Positions 30,640 through 39,047 of a stretch of 64,000 bases of DNA are shown here, one piece after another. Below the pieces are notes generated by a model. That model searched no databases. It saw only the letters and a program-made list of their open reading frames with translations, and was not told where the DNA came from. Every line of letters begins with the position of its first letter. Position 1 is the first letter of the stretch. The translations under genes and the position numbers were made by a program. Source of the DNA: Paralcaligenes ureilyticus (GTDB taxonomy: Bacteria > Pseudomonadota > Gammaproteobacteria > Burkholderiales > Burkholderiaceae_B); contig NZ_SMAJ01000005.1 of the NCBI RefSeq assembly GCF_004346225.1, positions 1 through 64,000 on the forward strand. The letters are read 5' to 3'.

Positions 30640-31854
30640 TTATTTTTTAACGAACTTGCAGGTCGAGTCAGCCAACGAATTATAGACTTGGTCGGCGGGC
30701 AGGGTTTTGACCAGCTTGACGTAATCCCAGGGTTCTTTGGATTCAGCGGGTGTTTTGACTTGCATCAAATACATATCGTGCATCAGCGTGCCGTCTTCGC
30801 GCACATAGCCATTGCTGCCGGCGAAGAAGTCGTTGACTTTATGCGACTTGACCCATTTCATGATGGTGTCGCCGTCGTCGGTGCCCGTAGCCTTGACGGC
30901 TTTCAGGTAGAACGATACCGCGGAGTAGTCGCCGGCCTGCAGGTACGAAGGCATGCGTTTTTGTTGTGCGAAGAAACGCCGGGCCCATTTGCGCGACGCG
31001 TCGTCTTTGTTCCAGTACCAGGCGCTGGTCAGGTACAGCCCTTGCGTGGCCTGCAGGCCCAGGGCGTGGATGTCGTTGATGAACACCAGCAAGCCGGCCA
31101 GTTTCATGGTTTTGGTAATGCCGAATTCTTTGGCGGCCTTGACCGAATTGATGAAGTCGCCGCCGGCGTTGGCGAGGGCCAGTACTTTTGCCTTGGACGC
31201 TTGAGCCTGAAGCAGGAATGACGAGAAGTCGGTGGCGCTTAGCGGTACGTTGACGCTGCCGACGACCTTGCCGCCCGCTGCATCGACGACTTTGGTGGCG
31301 TCACGCTGCAGGGAGTGGCCGAAAGCGTAGTCGGCAGTCAGGAAGTACCAGGTGTTGCCGCCCTGTTTGACCATGGTCGGCGCTGTGCCGCGCGCGAGCG
31401 CCACCGTGTCGTAGCCGTAGTGGATGCTGTAGGGAGTGCAGCCGGAGTTGGTCATGTTGGACGAGCCTGGCCCGACGGCGAACATGGGTTTGTGCTTTTC
31501 GGCGGCAACGGGGGCCATGGCCAGGTTCACGCCGGAATTGGTGCCGCCCACCAGCATGTCGAGATGCTGTTCGTCGAACCATTGGCGTGCACGAGCCGAA
31601 CCCACATCAGCCTTGTTCTGGTGGTCGGCGACCAGCAGTTCGATTTTTTTGCCGTTGATTTCACCGCCTGCATCGGCGATGGCCATGCGGATGGCGTCGG
31701 CGCCGGCTTTGCCGTCGATGTCGGAATAAACGCCCGACATGTCGGTAATAAAGCCGATGCGTATAACGTTGTCGGAAATTCCGGCGGCGTGACTTAACCC
31801 GGTGAAGCTTAGTCCGGCTACGGCGAGGGCTGCGGATAGTGTGCGCAGTTTCAT
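30640..31854 (-). CDS. ABC transporter substrate-binding protein, branched-chain amino acid type (system 2)
   Basis: This is a 404-residue periplasmic HAAT binding protein with signal peptide about 1-23 (AGLSFTGLSHAA|G). The mature start VIRIGFITDMSGVYSDIDGKAG and segment LVGGTNSGVNLAMAPVAAEKHKP are typical. It resembles the Alcaligenaceae binding proteins related to urea/amide or aromatic-acid groups more than classical LivJ, but the ligand cannot be fixed from sequence. In this operon the ATPase genes precede it, then the permease genes follow. Confidence 0.92.
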   Translation of the reverse strand: MKLRTLSAALAVAGLSFTGLSHAAGISDNVIRIGFITDMSGVYSDIDGKAGADAIRMAIADAGGEINGKKIELLVADHQNKADVGSARARQWFDEQHLDMLVGGTNSGVNLAMAPVAAEKHKPMFAVGPGSSNMTNSGCTPYSIHYGYDTVALARGTAPTMVKQGGNTWYFLTADYAFGHSLQRDATKVVDAAGGKVVGSVNVPLSATDFSSFLLQAQASKAKVLALANAGGDFINSVKAAKEFGITKTMKLAGLLVFINDIHALGLQATQGLYLTSAWYWNKDDASRKWARRFFAQQKRMPSYLQAGDYSAVSFYLKAVKATGTDDGDTIMKWVKSHKVNDFFAGSNGYVREDGTLMHDMYLMQVKTPAESKEPWDYVKLVKTLPADQVYNSLADSTCKFVKK

Positions 31855-31905
31855 TAATGGCTCTCCTTTGTGTGGTTTACCGGGTTCTCCGGTGGAAATA
31901 GGTGT

Positions 31906-32619
31906 TTAAACGCCTAGCAGCGTATTAAGCACTTCTTGCTTGGCTGGTAATTCAGCCGCGCTAAATTGTTCCACGATCTGGCCGTGTTCCATAACGTAAA
32001 AGCGGTCGGCAAGAGGCGCTGCAAAGTGGAAGTTCTGTTCGACCATGATAATGGTGTAGCCTTTTGCCTTGAGGGTTGTGATCATGCGGGCAAGCGCCTG
32101 CACGATGACGGGCGCCAGCCCCTCGGAGATTTCGTCGAGCAGCAGCATATTGGCGCCGGTGCGCAGGATGCGGGCAACGGCCAGCATTTGTTGTTCGCCG
32201 CCTGAAAGCCGTGTACCGGGCGAATACTTGCGCTCTTGCAGATTGGGAAACATTTCGTAGATCTCGGCCAGCGACATCCCGCCGCCCAGCGTGTCTCCAA
32301 CTGTGGGCGGCAGCAGCAGATTTTCTTCGCACGAGAGGCCAGCGAAAATGCCGCGCTCTTCGGGGCAATAGCCGATACCGAGATGGGCGATTTTGTAGGT
32401 GGGCAAATGAATGGATTCGGTGCCGTGGATGCGGATGGAGCCTTGGCGCGAGCCGGTCAGGCCCAGCATGGCGCGCAGCGTGGTCGTGCGCCCGGAGCCG
32501 TTGCGGCCCAGCAGGGTGACGACTTCGCCTTGGGACACCGTAAGGTTTACGCCATGCAGAACGTGGGACTCGCCATACCACGCTTGTAGATCGGAAATTT
32601 CAAGCGCGTGGGTGCTCAT
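31906..32619 (-). CDS. livF: LivF-type ATPase (system 2), with Arg in Walker A
   Basis: This is a 237-residue ATPase with signature LSGGEQQMLAVARIL, Walker B MLLLDEISEGLAP and switch His replaced by Gln-Asn in MVEQNFHFA as in other LivF proteins. The Walker A loop reads GRNGSGRTT: the usual ATP-binding Lys is Arg (codon CGC read leftward near 32489). Everything else looks intact, so this is probably a tolerated subfamily variant, with LivG carrying a canonical site. It overlaps livG by four bases. Confidence 0.93.
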   Translation of the reverse strand: MSTHALEISDLQAWYGESHVLHGVNLTVSQGEVVTLLGRNGSGRTTTLRAMLGLTGSRQGSIRIHGTESIHLPTYKIAHLGIGYCPEERGIFAGLSCEENLLLPPTVGDTLGGGMSLAEIYEMFPNLQERKYSPGTRLSGGEQQMLAVARILRTGANMLLLDEISEGLAPVIVQALARMITTLKAKGYTIIMVEQNFHFAAPLADRFYVMEHGQIVEQFSAAELPAKQEVLNTLLGV

Positions 32620-33389
32620 GCGTGGGCTCCTTCGAGCTCGCCCGTGGTCGTGCCCATGTAAGCTTGCATGACCGCCGCATCGTGCGAGACCTCTTGATAG
32701 CTTCCTTCGGCCAATACCGCGCCACGCGCCAGCACGGTGATTTTGTCGGCAATGGAAGCGACGACATTCATATTGTGTTCAACCATAAGAATCGTGCGCC
32801 CGGCACTGACTTTTTTGATGAGTTGCGTGACGCGGTCGACATCTTCGTGACCCATTCCTTGCGTGGGCTCGTCGAGCAGCATCAGTTCGGGTTCCATGGC
32901 CAGGGTGGTGGCGATTTCAAGCGCCCGTTTGCGGCCATAGGGCAGGTTGACGGTGTGTTCGCCGGCGTATTTGGCCAGGTCGACCTGTTCGAGCAGCGCC
33001 ATGGCCTGGTCGTTCAGACGATCGAGCGCGCGGTCGCTGCGCCAGAAGTGAAAGGACAGGCCGGTTGCACGCTGCAATCCGATGCGCACGTTCTCGAGCA
33101 AGGTAAGTTGCGGAAATACGGCGGAAATCTGGAATGAACGAATGATGCCGCGACGCGCGATCTGGGCGGGATGCTCGTGTGTGATTTCGACATCGGAGAA
33201 AATGATTTTGCCCGACGTCGGGGTAAGAAATTTGGTCAGCAGGTTGAAGCACGTGGTTTTGCCGGCACCGTTGGGGCCGATAAGCGCATGGATATGGCCG
33301 CGCTTTACCTGCAGATTGATGTCGCTTACCGCGACAAACCCCCGGAATTCTTTGACCAGGTTTTTGGTTTCTAGAATGTATTCGCTCAT
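32616..33389 (-). CDS. livG: LivG-type ATPase (system 2)
   Basis: This 257-residue ATPase is the first gene of the leftward importer operon. It has Walker A GPNGAGKTTCFNLLTKFL, signature LPYGRKRALEIATTL (the LivG variant of LSGGQ), Walker B LMLLDEPTQGMG and switch His in LMVEHNMNVV. It should pair with the LivF encoded next. The promoter should lie in 33390-33495, between it and the nth stop; the stretch is AT-rich but has no clear consensus. Confidence 0.95.
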   Translation of the reverse strand: MSEYILETKNLVKEFRGFVAVSDINLQVKRGHIHALIGPNGAGKTTCFNLLTKFLTPTSGKIIFSDVEITHEHPAQIARRGIIRSFQISAVFPQLTLLENVRIGLQRATGLSFHFWRSDRALDRLNDQAMALLEQVDLAKYAGEHTVNLPYGRKRALEIATTLAMEPELMLLDEPTQGMGHEDVDRVTQLIKKVSAGRTILMVEHNMNVVASIADKITVLARGAVLAEGSYQEVSHDAAVMQAYMGTTTGELEGAHA

Positions 33390-33495
33390 GCCCGTCAGTT
33401 TGGTTGAAAGCTATTTTTAGATTCTGCAAGTATGCGACGGTCTCAGGCAAAACACCATGCGGGTTTTACATAGTACATAGGATTATGGAAAACCC

Positions 33496-34131
33496 CTAAG
33501 CGGGCGTTTTGTGTTTGTATTCGCACAGGTCGGCCAGGGCGCATTGCGGGCACTTTGGCTTGCGTGCGGTACAAATGTACCGTCCGTGCAAAATCAGCCA
33601 GTGATGCGCGTTGACAAGATAGGCCTGCGGCACAACCCGCTGCAGCTTGAGTTCTACCTGGAGCACATTTTTACCCGGCGCCAGGCCGGTTCGGTTGGCG
33701 ACCCTGAAAATATGGGTATCGACGGCAATCATCGGTTCGCCGAAAGCGGTGTTGAGCACGACGTTGGCGGTTTTGCGTCCGACCCCCGGCAGCGCCTGGA
33801 GCGCGGCGCGATCATGGGGGACTTCGCCATGGTGCTGCGCCAGCAGAATCTCGCAGGTCTTGATGACGTTGCTGGCTTTAGTGCGGTACAGGCCTATTGT
33901 TTTGATGTGCTCGCTCAATGCCTCTTGCCCCAGCGCCAGCAAGCCCGCAGGAGTGCCATGATCGGGAAAAAAACGTTGCGTTGCCAGGTTCACCGATTTG
34001 TCGGTGGCTTGTGCCGAGAGCATCACCGCAATCAGTAGCTGAAACGTGGTGCCGTAACGCAGCTCGGTGGTGGGTTGCGGATTGGCCGCCTGCAGACGGG
34101 CGAAGATTTCGGCGCGTTTGGTGGCGTTCAT
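33496..34131 (-). CDS. nth: Endonuclease III
   Basis: This DNA glycosylase/AP-lyase removes oxidised pyrimidines. With the start at 34131 (MNATKRAEIF) it is 211 residues, the family length; an upstream in-frame start would overlap the rsxB-like gene. The helix-hairpin-helix LPGVGRKTANVVLNTAFG contains the catalytic Lys, the following VDTHIFRVANR the catalytic Asp, and the C-terminal CTARKPKCPQCALADLC binds a 4Fe-4S cluster (C-x6-C-x2-C-x5-C). It starts ten bases after the ferredoxin gene, an arrangement also seen as rnf/nth in other proteobacteria. Confidence 0.96.
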   Translation of the reverse strand: MNATKRAEIFARLQAANPQPTTELRYGTTFQLLIAVMLSAQATDKSVNLATQRFFPDHGTPAGLLALGQEALSEHIKTIGLYRTKASNVIKTCEILLAQHHGEVPHDRAALQALPGVGRKTANVVLNTAFGEPMIAVDTHIFRVANRTGLAPGKNVLQVELKLQRVVPQAYLVNAHHWLILHGRYICTARKPKCPQCALADLCEYKHKTPA

Positions 34132-34141
34132 GCGGTTGCGT

Positions 34142-34777
34142 TCATGATGTGGCCTTGTTGCGGCGGGCGCGGGCGCGGGCGAGCACGTCGGCGATAAGCC
34201 GCTGTTTGGCAGGGGCATCGTTTTGCGCGGCGCTTGCCAGCTCCGCCTTGTTGGCCAGAGTTCTGGCGGCCAGTGTTGAGTTTTCGTGGTGCCGGGTCAT
34301 CAGGCGGGACTGTCGTTGCCGGTAGTGGATGCGGGCCGCGCCCGCAAGCGCGGGAGTCCAGTCGTGGCCGGTCGGCACCATGGTGATGCAGTCTACCGGG
34401 CAGGGCGCCACGCATAGGTCGCAGCCGGTGCACAGGTCGGGGATGACCGTATGCATCTGCTTGTTGGCGCCTACGATGGCATCGACCGGGCAGGCCTGGA
34501 TGCATAGCGTGCAGCCTATGCAATGGGCTTCGTCGATGACCGCCACCTGAAGTGGCTGATGCGTGCCGCAATCGGGATCGAGCAAGGCGATGGGCTGGTC
34601 GAGCAGCTCCGCCAGGGCCGCGATGCCCGCAGCGCCGCCCGGCGGACAGCGATTAATGGCTTCGTGATCCCGCGCCATCGCCTCGGCGTACGGGCGGCAG
34701 GCATCGTAGCCGCACTTGGTGCACTGGGTTTGGGGCAGGAGGGCGTCGATACGGTCGGTGAGTGACAATGCGGGCAT
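34142..34777 (-). CDS. rsxB: RsxB/RnfB-like iron-sulfur protein
   Basis: The 211-residue protein has an N-terminal 4Fe-4S motif of the RnfB type (CTKCGYDAC, Cys19, 22, 27 and a further Cys near 44) and two ferredoxin motifs ([15 protein letters not shown] and [15 protein letters not shown]). RnfB/RsxB is a subunit of the membrane electron-transport complex that reduces SoxR or ferredoxin. Here the membrane anchor of canonical RnfB is absent and no rnfACDGE genes are adjacent; such stand-alone forms beside nth are common in betaproteobacteria, so it may act as a soluble electron carrier. Confidence 0.9.
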   Translation of the reverse strand: MPALSLTDRIDALLPQTQCTKCGYDACRPYAEAMARDHEAINRCPPGGAAGIAALAELLDQPIALLDPDCGTHQPLQVAVIDEAHCIGCTLCIQACPVDAIVGANKQMHTVIPDLCTGCDLCVAPCPVDCITMVPTGHDWTPALAGAARIHYRQRQSRLMTRHHENSTLAARTLANKAELASAAQNDAPAKQRLIADVLARARARRNKATS

Positions 34778-34786
34778 AAATGAAAT

Positions 34787-34808
34787 CAGGAGCCGCGAAA
34801 GGCTCCTG
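34787..34808 (-). terminator. Terminator after phaZ
   Basis: CAGGAGCC and GGCTCCTG pair perfectly around a six-base loop and, read leftward, are followed by ATTTCATTTATG. It lies between the phaZ stop and the rsxB-like start. Confidence 0.6.
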
Positions 34809-34834
34809 AACGGGGTGAAGCCAAACGCAAGCGA

Positions 34835-36067
34835 CTACGCCGATTGGCGTATGAACGTTGCTATTTTAGGACATATCGTTTCGCGCCAGCGGCGTCCCGA
34901 GAAAATACCGTAGTGGCCGCAGGCTGGAGCCGTGTAGTGTTGCTTGCGATCGCGGCTGATGCCGCGGCACAGGGTCAGCGCGGCGCGTGTTTGCCCCTGG
35001 CCCGAGATGTCGTCGAGCTCGCCTTCGATGGTCAGCAGGGCCACGGTGCCGATGTCGGCCGGATTGACGCGCTGGCCGTCGATTTCCCAGGTGCCCGATG
35101 GTAATTGGTGCTCCTGGAAAACGGTTTTGATGGTGTCCAGATAAAACTCGGCGGGCATGTCCATGACGGCGTTGTATTCGTCGTAAAAGCGACGGTGCGC
35201 CTCGGCGTCGCTGTCGTCGCCCCGGACCAGATGCTGGTAAAACTCGTAGTGCGAGCGCAGATGCCGGTCAGGGTTCATGGCCATGAATCCGGCATGTTGC
35301 AAGAATCCTGGATAAACGAGCCGTCCGGAGCCCGGGAAGCGGGTGGGCACATGTTGAATCAGGTTGTCCTCGAACCATGAGTAAGGATGAGTGGTGGCCA
35401 GGCGATTGACTTGCGTGGGCGATTGGCGTGGGTCGATGGGGCCTCCCATCATGACCATGCTGCGCGGCAGGCAAGGATCGTTGTTGGTGGCCATAAGCGA
35501 AATGGCCGCCAGGACGGGCACGGTGGGCTGGCAAACTGAAATGACGTGAACGTCGGGCCCCAGGAAGCGGATGAACTCCTGCACATACTTGACGTAGTCG
35601 TTCAGGTGGAAGGGGCCTGCTGTGGTCGGCACCATACGGGCGTCGACCCAATCCGTTATGTATACGTTATGCTCGGGCAGCAGCGCGCGCACGGTGTCGC
35701 GCAGCAGTGTGGAATGGTGTCCTGAAAGCGGCGCTACCAGCAGCACTGTCGGGTCTGGCCGGGTTTTGGCGGGAAGCTGGCGCTGGAAGTGCACGAGCTG
35801 GCAAAAGGGTTTGTTGATCGCCGTGTGGATGGCGATGGGTACGGTTCGATTCGCGATTTGCGTCGAGTCGATACCCCATTGTGGTTTTTCGTAATCTTTG
35901 CCCAAGCGGTGCACGAACTCGTAGCTTGCAGCAAGCTGCCGCGATAGCGGCATGTAGGCAAAGGGGCTGTAGGGGTGTGAAAACAGTTGCGAGCCGGTGC
36001 TGGTGAATGCTGCCAATGGCGTCAGAAAGGATCGTTGAAGTTCGTGTAACTGATACAGCATGGACAT
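34835..36067 (-). CDS. phaZ: Intracellular polyhydroxyalkanoate depolymerase PhaZ
   Basis: This 410-residue cytoplasmic enzyme mobilises stored polyhydroxybutyrate granules. The lipase-box position reads SVCQPTVP with Cys179 as nucleophile, the hallmark of the Ralstonia PhaZ1 group of amorphous-PHB depolymerases, which have Cys in place of Ser. The N-terminus MLYQLHELQRSFLTPLAAF and the C-terminal CGHYGIFSGRRWRE segment, which holds the probable catalytic His, fit the family. No PHA synthase is in the window. It appears monocistronic. Confidence 0.93.
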   Translation of the reverse strand: MSMLYQLHELQRSFLTPLAAFTSTGSQLFSHPYSPFAYMPLSRQLAASYEFVHRLGKDYEKPQWGIDSTQIANRTVPIAIHTAINKPFCQLVHFQRQLPAKTRPDPTVLLVAPLSGHHSTLLRDTVRALLPEHNVYITDWVDARMVPTTAGPFHLNDYVKYVQEFIRFLGPDVHVISVCQPTVPVLAAISLMATNNDPCLPRSMVMMGGPIDPRQSPTQVNRLATTHPYSWFEDNLIQHVPTRFPGSGRLVYPGFLQHAGFMAMNPDRHLRSHYEFYQHLVRGDDSDAEAHRRFYDEYNAVMDMPAEFYLDTIKTVFQEHQLPSGTWEIDGQRVNPADIGTVALLTIEGELDDISGQGQTRAALTLCRGISRDRKQHYTAPACGHYGIFSGRRWRETICPKIATFIRQSA

Positions 36068-36334
36068 GAATGAGGCCCCTCTCGCGAATTTTGCTTTTAT
36101 CTGCCGCCGGCCTGGATCGATGCGGATCTGACCTGGAAACAGAATCTGACCTCCTTAAAATAAGGTTACAAAGGCCATATGGTTATTAGCTAATCACAGA
36201 ATTGGCAGAATTGCTAGTGGCTCCCTGGTATGGAAATCCCTCGAAGGGGGCCGTGCACGAATGGGCGATTGGCTAAATGGATGTGTTGCGGCGCTGCAAC
36301 ATTCTGTTTTTGGAGTGTTGCCCGGATGTTGGAA

Positions 36335-36658
36335 TCAGCGCTCGAGATATTTCAATTTGGCTTCGACGCCATTCCATTGGTCGGCGTCTTCGGGTGGTTT
36401 TTTGGAGCGGTTGATGGTGGGCAGGCCGGGAGAGAGGTCGGCATTCATCTGGATGAAGTCCAGTTGGTCCTGGGGTACGTCTTCTTCTGCGAAGATGGCA
36501 TTGGCGGGGCATTCGGGTACGCAGACGGCGCAGTCTATGCATTCGTCGGGGTCTATCATCAAGTAGTTGGGGCCTTCGCGAAAGCAGTCTACCGGACATA
36601 CGTCGACGCAGTCGGTGTATTTGCATTTGATACAGTTTTCGGTGACGACATGGGTCAT
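36335..36658 (-). CDS. fdxA: Seven-iron ferredoxin FdxA
   Basis: This 107-residue electron carrier holds a 3Fe-4S and a 4Fe-4S cluster. The motifs are [17 protein letters not shown] (Cys9, 12 or 17, 21, 25) and [15 protein letters not shown] near 40-54. The C-terminal extension ([16 protein letters not shown]) is normal for this Azotobacter-type ferredoxin family. It is probably transcribed alone; 267 bases separate it from phaZ downstream, in which I see no gene. Confidence 0.95.
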   Translation of the reverse strand: MTHVVTENCIKCKYTDCVDVCPVDCFREGPNYLMIDPDECIDCAVCVPECPANAIFAEEDVPQDQLDFIQMNADLSPGLPTINRSKKPPEDADQWNGVEAKLKYLER

Positions 36659-36787
36659 TCAGGGCTCTCGCTTCGATCTTCGCAATGTGAACGTATTGCG
36701 CTACAGAACGATTTTACCCAATTAGCGGGACAGGGCTGGGATTGACCAGCCTGCGCGGCTGGTCTTTGGCTCTCGGGCGGGCATCCT

Positions 36788-36837
36788 GTAGCGCCACCCT
36801 GTAGCGCCACCCTGTAGCGCCACCCCTTGTGGGTGGC
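36788..36837. repeat. GTAG repeat with head duplicated in tandem
   Basis: A 13-base unit GTAGCGCCACCCT is repeated at 36788 and 36801, then continues into a complete palindrome at 36814-36837 with stem GCCACCC/GGGTGGC. The tandem copies look like slippage of the repeat's head arm. Confidence 0.8.
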
Positions 36838-36897
36838 ATTCGCTGCACGTGGCATTCTTTTGTGCCGCTCTATGCCGCATAAAACCTTCTAGCCCCG

Positions 36898-37129
36898 CGC
36901 CGTGGCCGATTAAGGCGGTTCGGGCTCCGACGGGCACGGTCATGGCTGCGCCATGACTCCCCGCGCGCAGGGCCGGCTTCGGGGCGGCGTGCGAACTCGC
37001 AGGGCGAATAGCCCACTGGGCTATTCGCAAGCGTCCTGCTCAAACAGCGCACGCCTTGCCTCCCCGAAACCGGCCCTGCGCGCGGCGTGCCCAAGTCGCC
37101 CGCCCCACCTTAACCGGCCACGACGCTCG
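36898..37129 (+). repeat. 232-bp multi-hairpin element, full copy
   Basis: Outer arms CGTGGCCGATTAAGG (36901-36915) and CCTTAACCGGCCACG (37108-37122) pair with one mismatch. Inside are a side hairpin 36939-36957 (GTCATGGC/GCCATGAC, TGC loop), a 24-bp inner stem 36961-36984 with 37062-37085 (one mismatch), a short stem GGCGTGCG/CGCACGCC (36986-36993 with 37048-37055), and an apical hairpin 37004-37028 (GCGAATAGCCC/GGGCTATTCGC, ACT loop). It encodes no plausible protein. Conserved single-stranded blocks (GGGCTCCGACG, TGCTCAAACAG, GTGCCCAAGTCGCCCG) match the copy at 28364-28595. Confidence 0.8.
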
Positions 37130-37163
37130 AGTGGTGGATGTTCGTCGCTGACGTTCGTGGCAT

Positions 37164-37301
37164 GTAGTGGCAGCCCTTGTGGCTGCCAAATCGTTGAGAA
37201 CCGTCGCGGTATTTTTAGGACACCGATGGCAGCCACAAGGGCTGCCACTACAGAAACAGAACGTACCTGTCGCGTTTGTGGGGGCGACCCTTGTGGTCGC
37301 C
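37164..37301. repeat. GTAG palindromic repeats after the 232-bp element
   Basis: A forward copy (37164-37187) and an inverted copy (37228-37251), both GGCAGCC/GGCTGCC, form a REPIN with a 40-base spacer, 34 bases after the element's right end. A diverged copy with stem GGGCGAC/GTCGCCC lies at 37282-37301, and a further degenerate one near 37313-37340. No gene is seen in 36659-37414 outside these repeats. Confidence 0.8.
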
Positions 37302-37414
37302 CATTCGATAATGTGGCGGCCCTCTTGTGGGCGCTGGAGCTCAAACGGCCAGGCGCCTACGGGCAATGGGGGGCTGTGGTGTGCTATGGTAGCTAAAACG
37401 TCTCTTGCATCCCA

Positions 37415-38590
37415 ATGATAATCACATCGTTACTCGACACCGATCTCTATAAGTTTTCCATGATGCAGGTGGTGTTGCATCACTTTCCGGCTGCTCAGGT
37501 CGAGTATCGCTACAAGTGCCGCAATCCCGGCATTAATCTTGCGATCTATCTGGATGAAATCCGCGCCGAGATACATAGTTTGTGCCAGCTTCGCTTTACC
37601 GACGAAGAGCAAAAATATCTGCGTGGGCTGCGCTTTATCAAAAGCGATTTTGTCGATTTTCTCGGGTTGTTCCATTTGCCTGAGAAGTGCATTGTGGTGT
37701 CCGAGAGCGCGGTGCCTGGCGAGATCGATATCTGCGTTAAAGGGCCGTGGCTGCACACGATATTGTTCGAAATACCGGTTCTGGCGATTGTCAACGAGGT
37801 GTATTTTCGTAATGAATGCCGGCAGCCCGATTGGGTGGAGGGGCGTAAACGCTTGCAGTCCAAGATGCATCTGGTGACTGATGATCCGGCGATGGCGGAG
37901 TTCCGCGTGGCTGAATACGGTACGCGTCGCCGCTTCTCGAAGCAGTGGCACGAAGAGGTCATGACTACCATGAGGGCGCAGATGGGGCCGAATTTTGCCG
38001 GTACCAGCAATGTCTGGCTGGCGATGCTCCATGGTGTGACGCCGCTTGGCACGATGGGTCATGAGTATCTGCAGGCGTGCCAGGCGCTGGGCCCCAGGTT
38101 GCGTGACTCGCAGGTTTTTGCGCTGGAGATATGGGCCAAGGAGTATCGCGGCGATCTGGGCATTGCGCTGTCGGATGTTTATGGCATGGATGCGTTTTTG
38201 CGCGATTTCGATATGTATTTTTGCAAGCTCTTCGATGGCGCACGCCACGATTCGGGCGATCCTTTCGTCTGGGGCGAACGGCTGCTGGCCCATTATGCGG
38301 CGAATCGGGCCGATCCGCGCACCAAGACCCTGGTCTTTTCCGACAGTCTGACCATTCCGCGCGCGATCGAGCTGGCGCGCCGCTTTGCCGGCCGTTGCAA
38401 GGTGTCGTTCGGGATAGGCACCAACCTGACCAACGATTTGGGGCACGAGCCCTTGCAGATCGTCATGAAGATGGTTCGTTGCAACGACCAGCCTGTTGCC
38501 AAGGTGTCGGATGCGCCGGAAAAAACAATGTGCGACGATGCGGCTTACCTGGCTTATTTGCGGCAAGTGTTTAAACTGCCCCCCGCTTGA
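37415..38590 (+). CDS. pncB: Nicotinate phosphoribosyltransferase
   Basis: This 391-residue enzyme salvages nicotinic acid to nicotinate mononucleotide for NAD synthesis, using PRPP and ATP. Family segments are [20 protein letters not shown] at the N-terminus, the [16 protein letters not shown] region with the autophosphorylated His (about 165-180), the [13 protein letters not shown] motif and the [21 protein letters not shown] phosphate-binding segment. Length fits the E. coli-type enzyme. It is followed 31 bases later by ridA. Confidence 0.96.
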   Translation: MIITSLLDTDLYKFSMMQVVLHHFPAAQVEYRYKCRNPGINLAIYLDEIRAEIHSLCQLRFTDEEQKYLRGLRFIKSDFVDFLGLFHLPEKCIVVSESAVPGEIDICVKGPWLHTILFEIPVLAIVNEVYFRNECRQPDWVEGRKRLQSKMHLVTDDPAMAEFRVAEYGTRRRFSKQWHEEVMTTMRAQMGPNFAGTSNVWLAMLHGVTPLGTMGHEYLQACQALGPRLRDSQVFALEIWAKEYRGDLGIALSDVYGMDAFLRDFDMYFCKLFDGARHDSGDPFVWGERLLAHYAANRADPRTKTLVFSDSLTIPRAIELARRFAGRCKVSFGIGTNLTNDLGHEPLQIVMKMVRCNDQPVAKVSDAPEKTMCDDAAYLAYLRQVFKLPPA

Positions 38591-38621
38591 TTCGATTTCT
38601 TAACCTATAACGGAGTGCACA

Positions 38622-38972
38622 ATGAGCGATATCAAACGCATAAATGTCGGCAAACGCATGTCGGACATGACTATTTTCAACGGGATTGCGTATTTGGCCG
38701 GGCAAGTGGCCGATGATCACACGCTGGATGCGCAGGGCCAGACCCGGCAGATTCTGGCGACGATCGATCGCTTGCTGGCCGAGGCGGGCACCGACAAGAC
38801 GCGTATTTTGCGTGCGCAGATTTTTGTGGCCAATATTGCTGAATTCGCCGAGATGAACAAGGCCTGGGACGCGTGGGTGCCGGCCGGGCATACCCCTGCG
38901 CGCGCGACGATTGAGGCGCGTCTGGCCACCCCTGACTACAAGGTCGAAATTGTGGTGACAGCGGCGTTGTAA
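38622..38972 (+). CDS. RidA family protein (enamine/imine deaminase-like)
   Basis: This 116-residue protein has the YjgF/YER057c/UK114 fold. RidA proteins hydrolyse reactive enamine/imine intermediates released by PLP enzymes such as threonine dehydratase. The sequence has the GIAYLAGQVADD strand, the conserved Arg in LRAQIFVANI and the PARATIEARL segment near the C-terminus. It belongs to a RidA-like subgroup (opening MSDIKRINVGKRMSDMTIFNG), so deaminase activity is inferred. Ribosome-binding site GGAG is well placed. Confidence 0.9.
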   Translation: MSDIKRINVGKRMSDMTIFNGIAYLAGQVADDHTLDAQGQTRQILATIDRLLAEAGTDKTRILRAQIFVANIAEFAEMNKAWDAWVPAGHTPARATIEARLATPDYKVEIVVTAAL

Positions 38973-39047
38973 TGGGCCGGATTGCCGTCGTTCACTGCGG
39001 ACGACGGACGATCTTCCTGGTTTTTATCGGTGTGCGCAGTACCTGCC

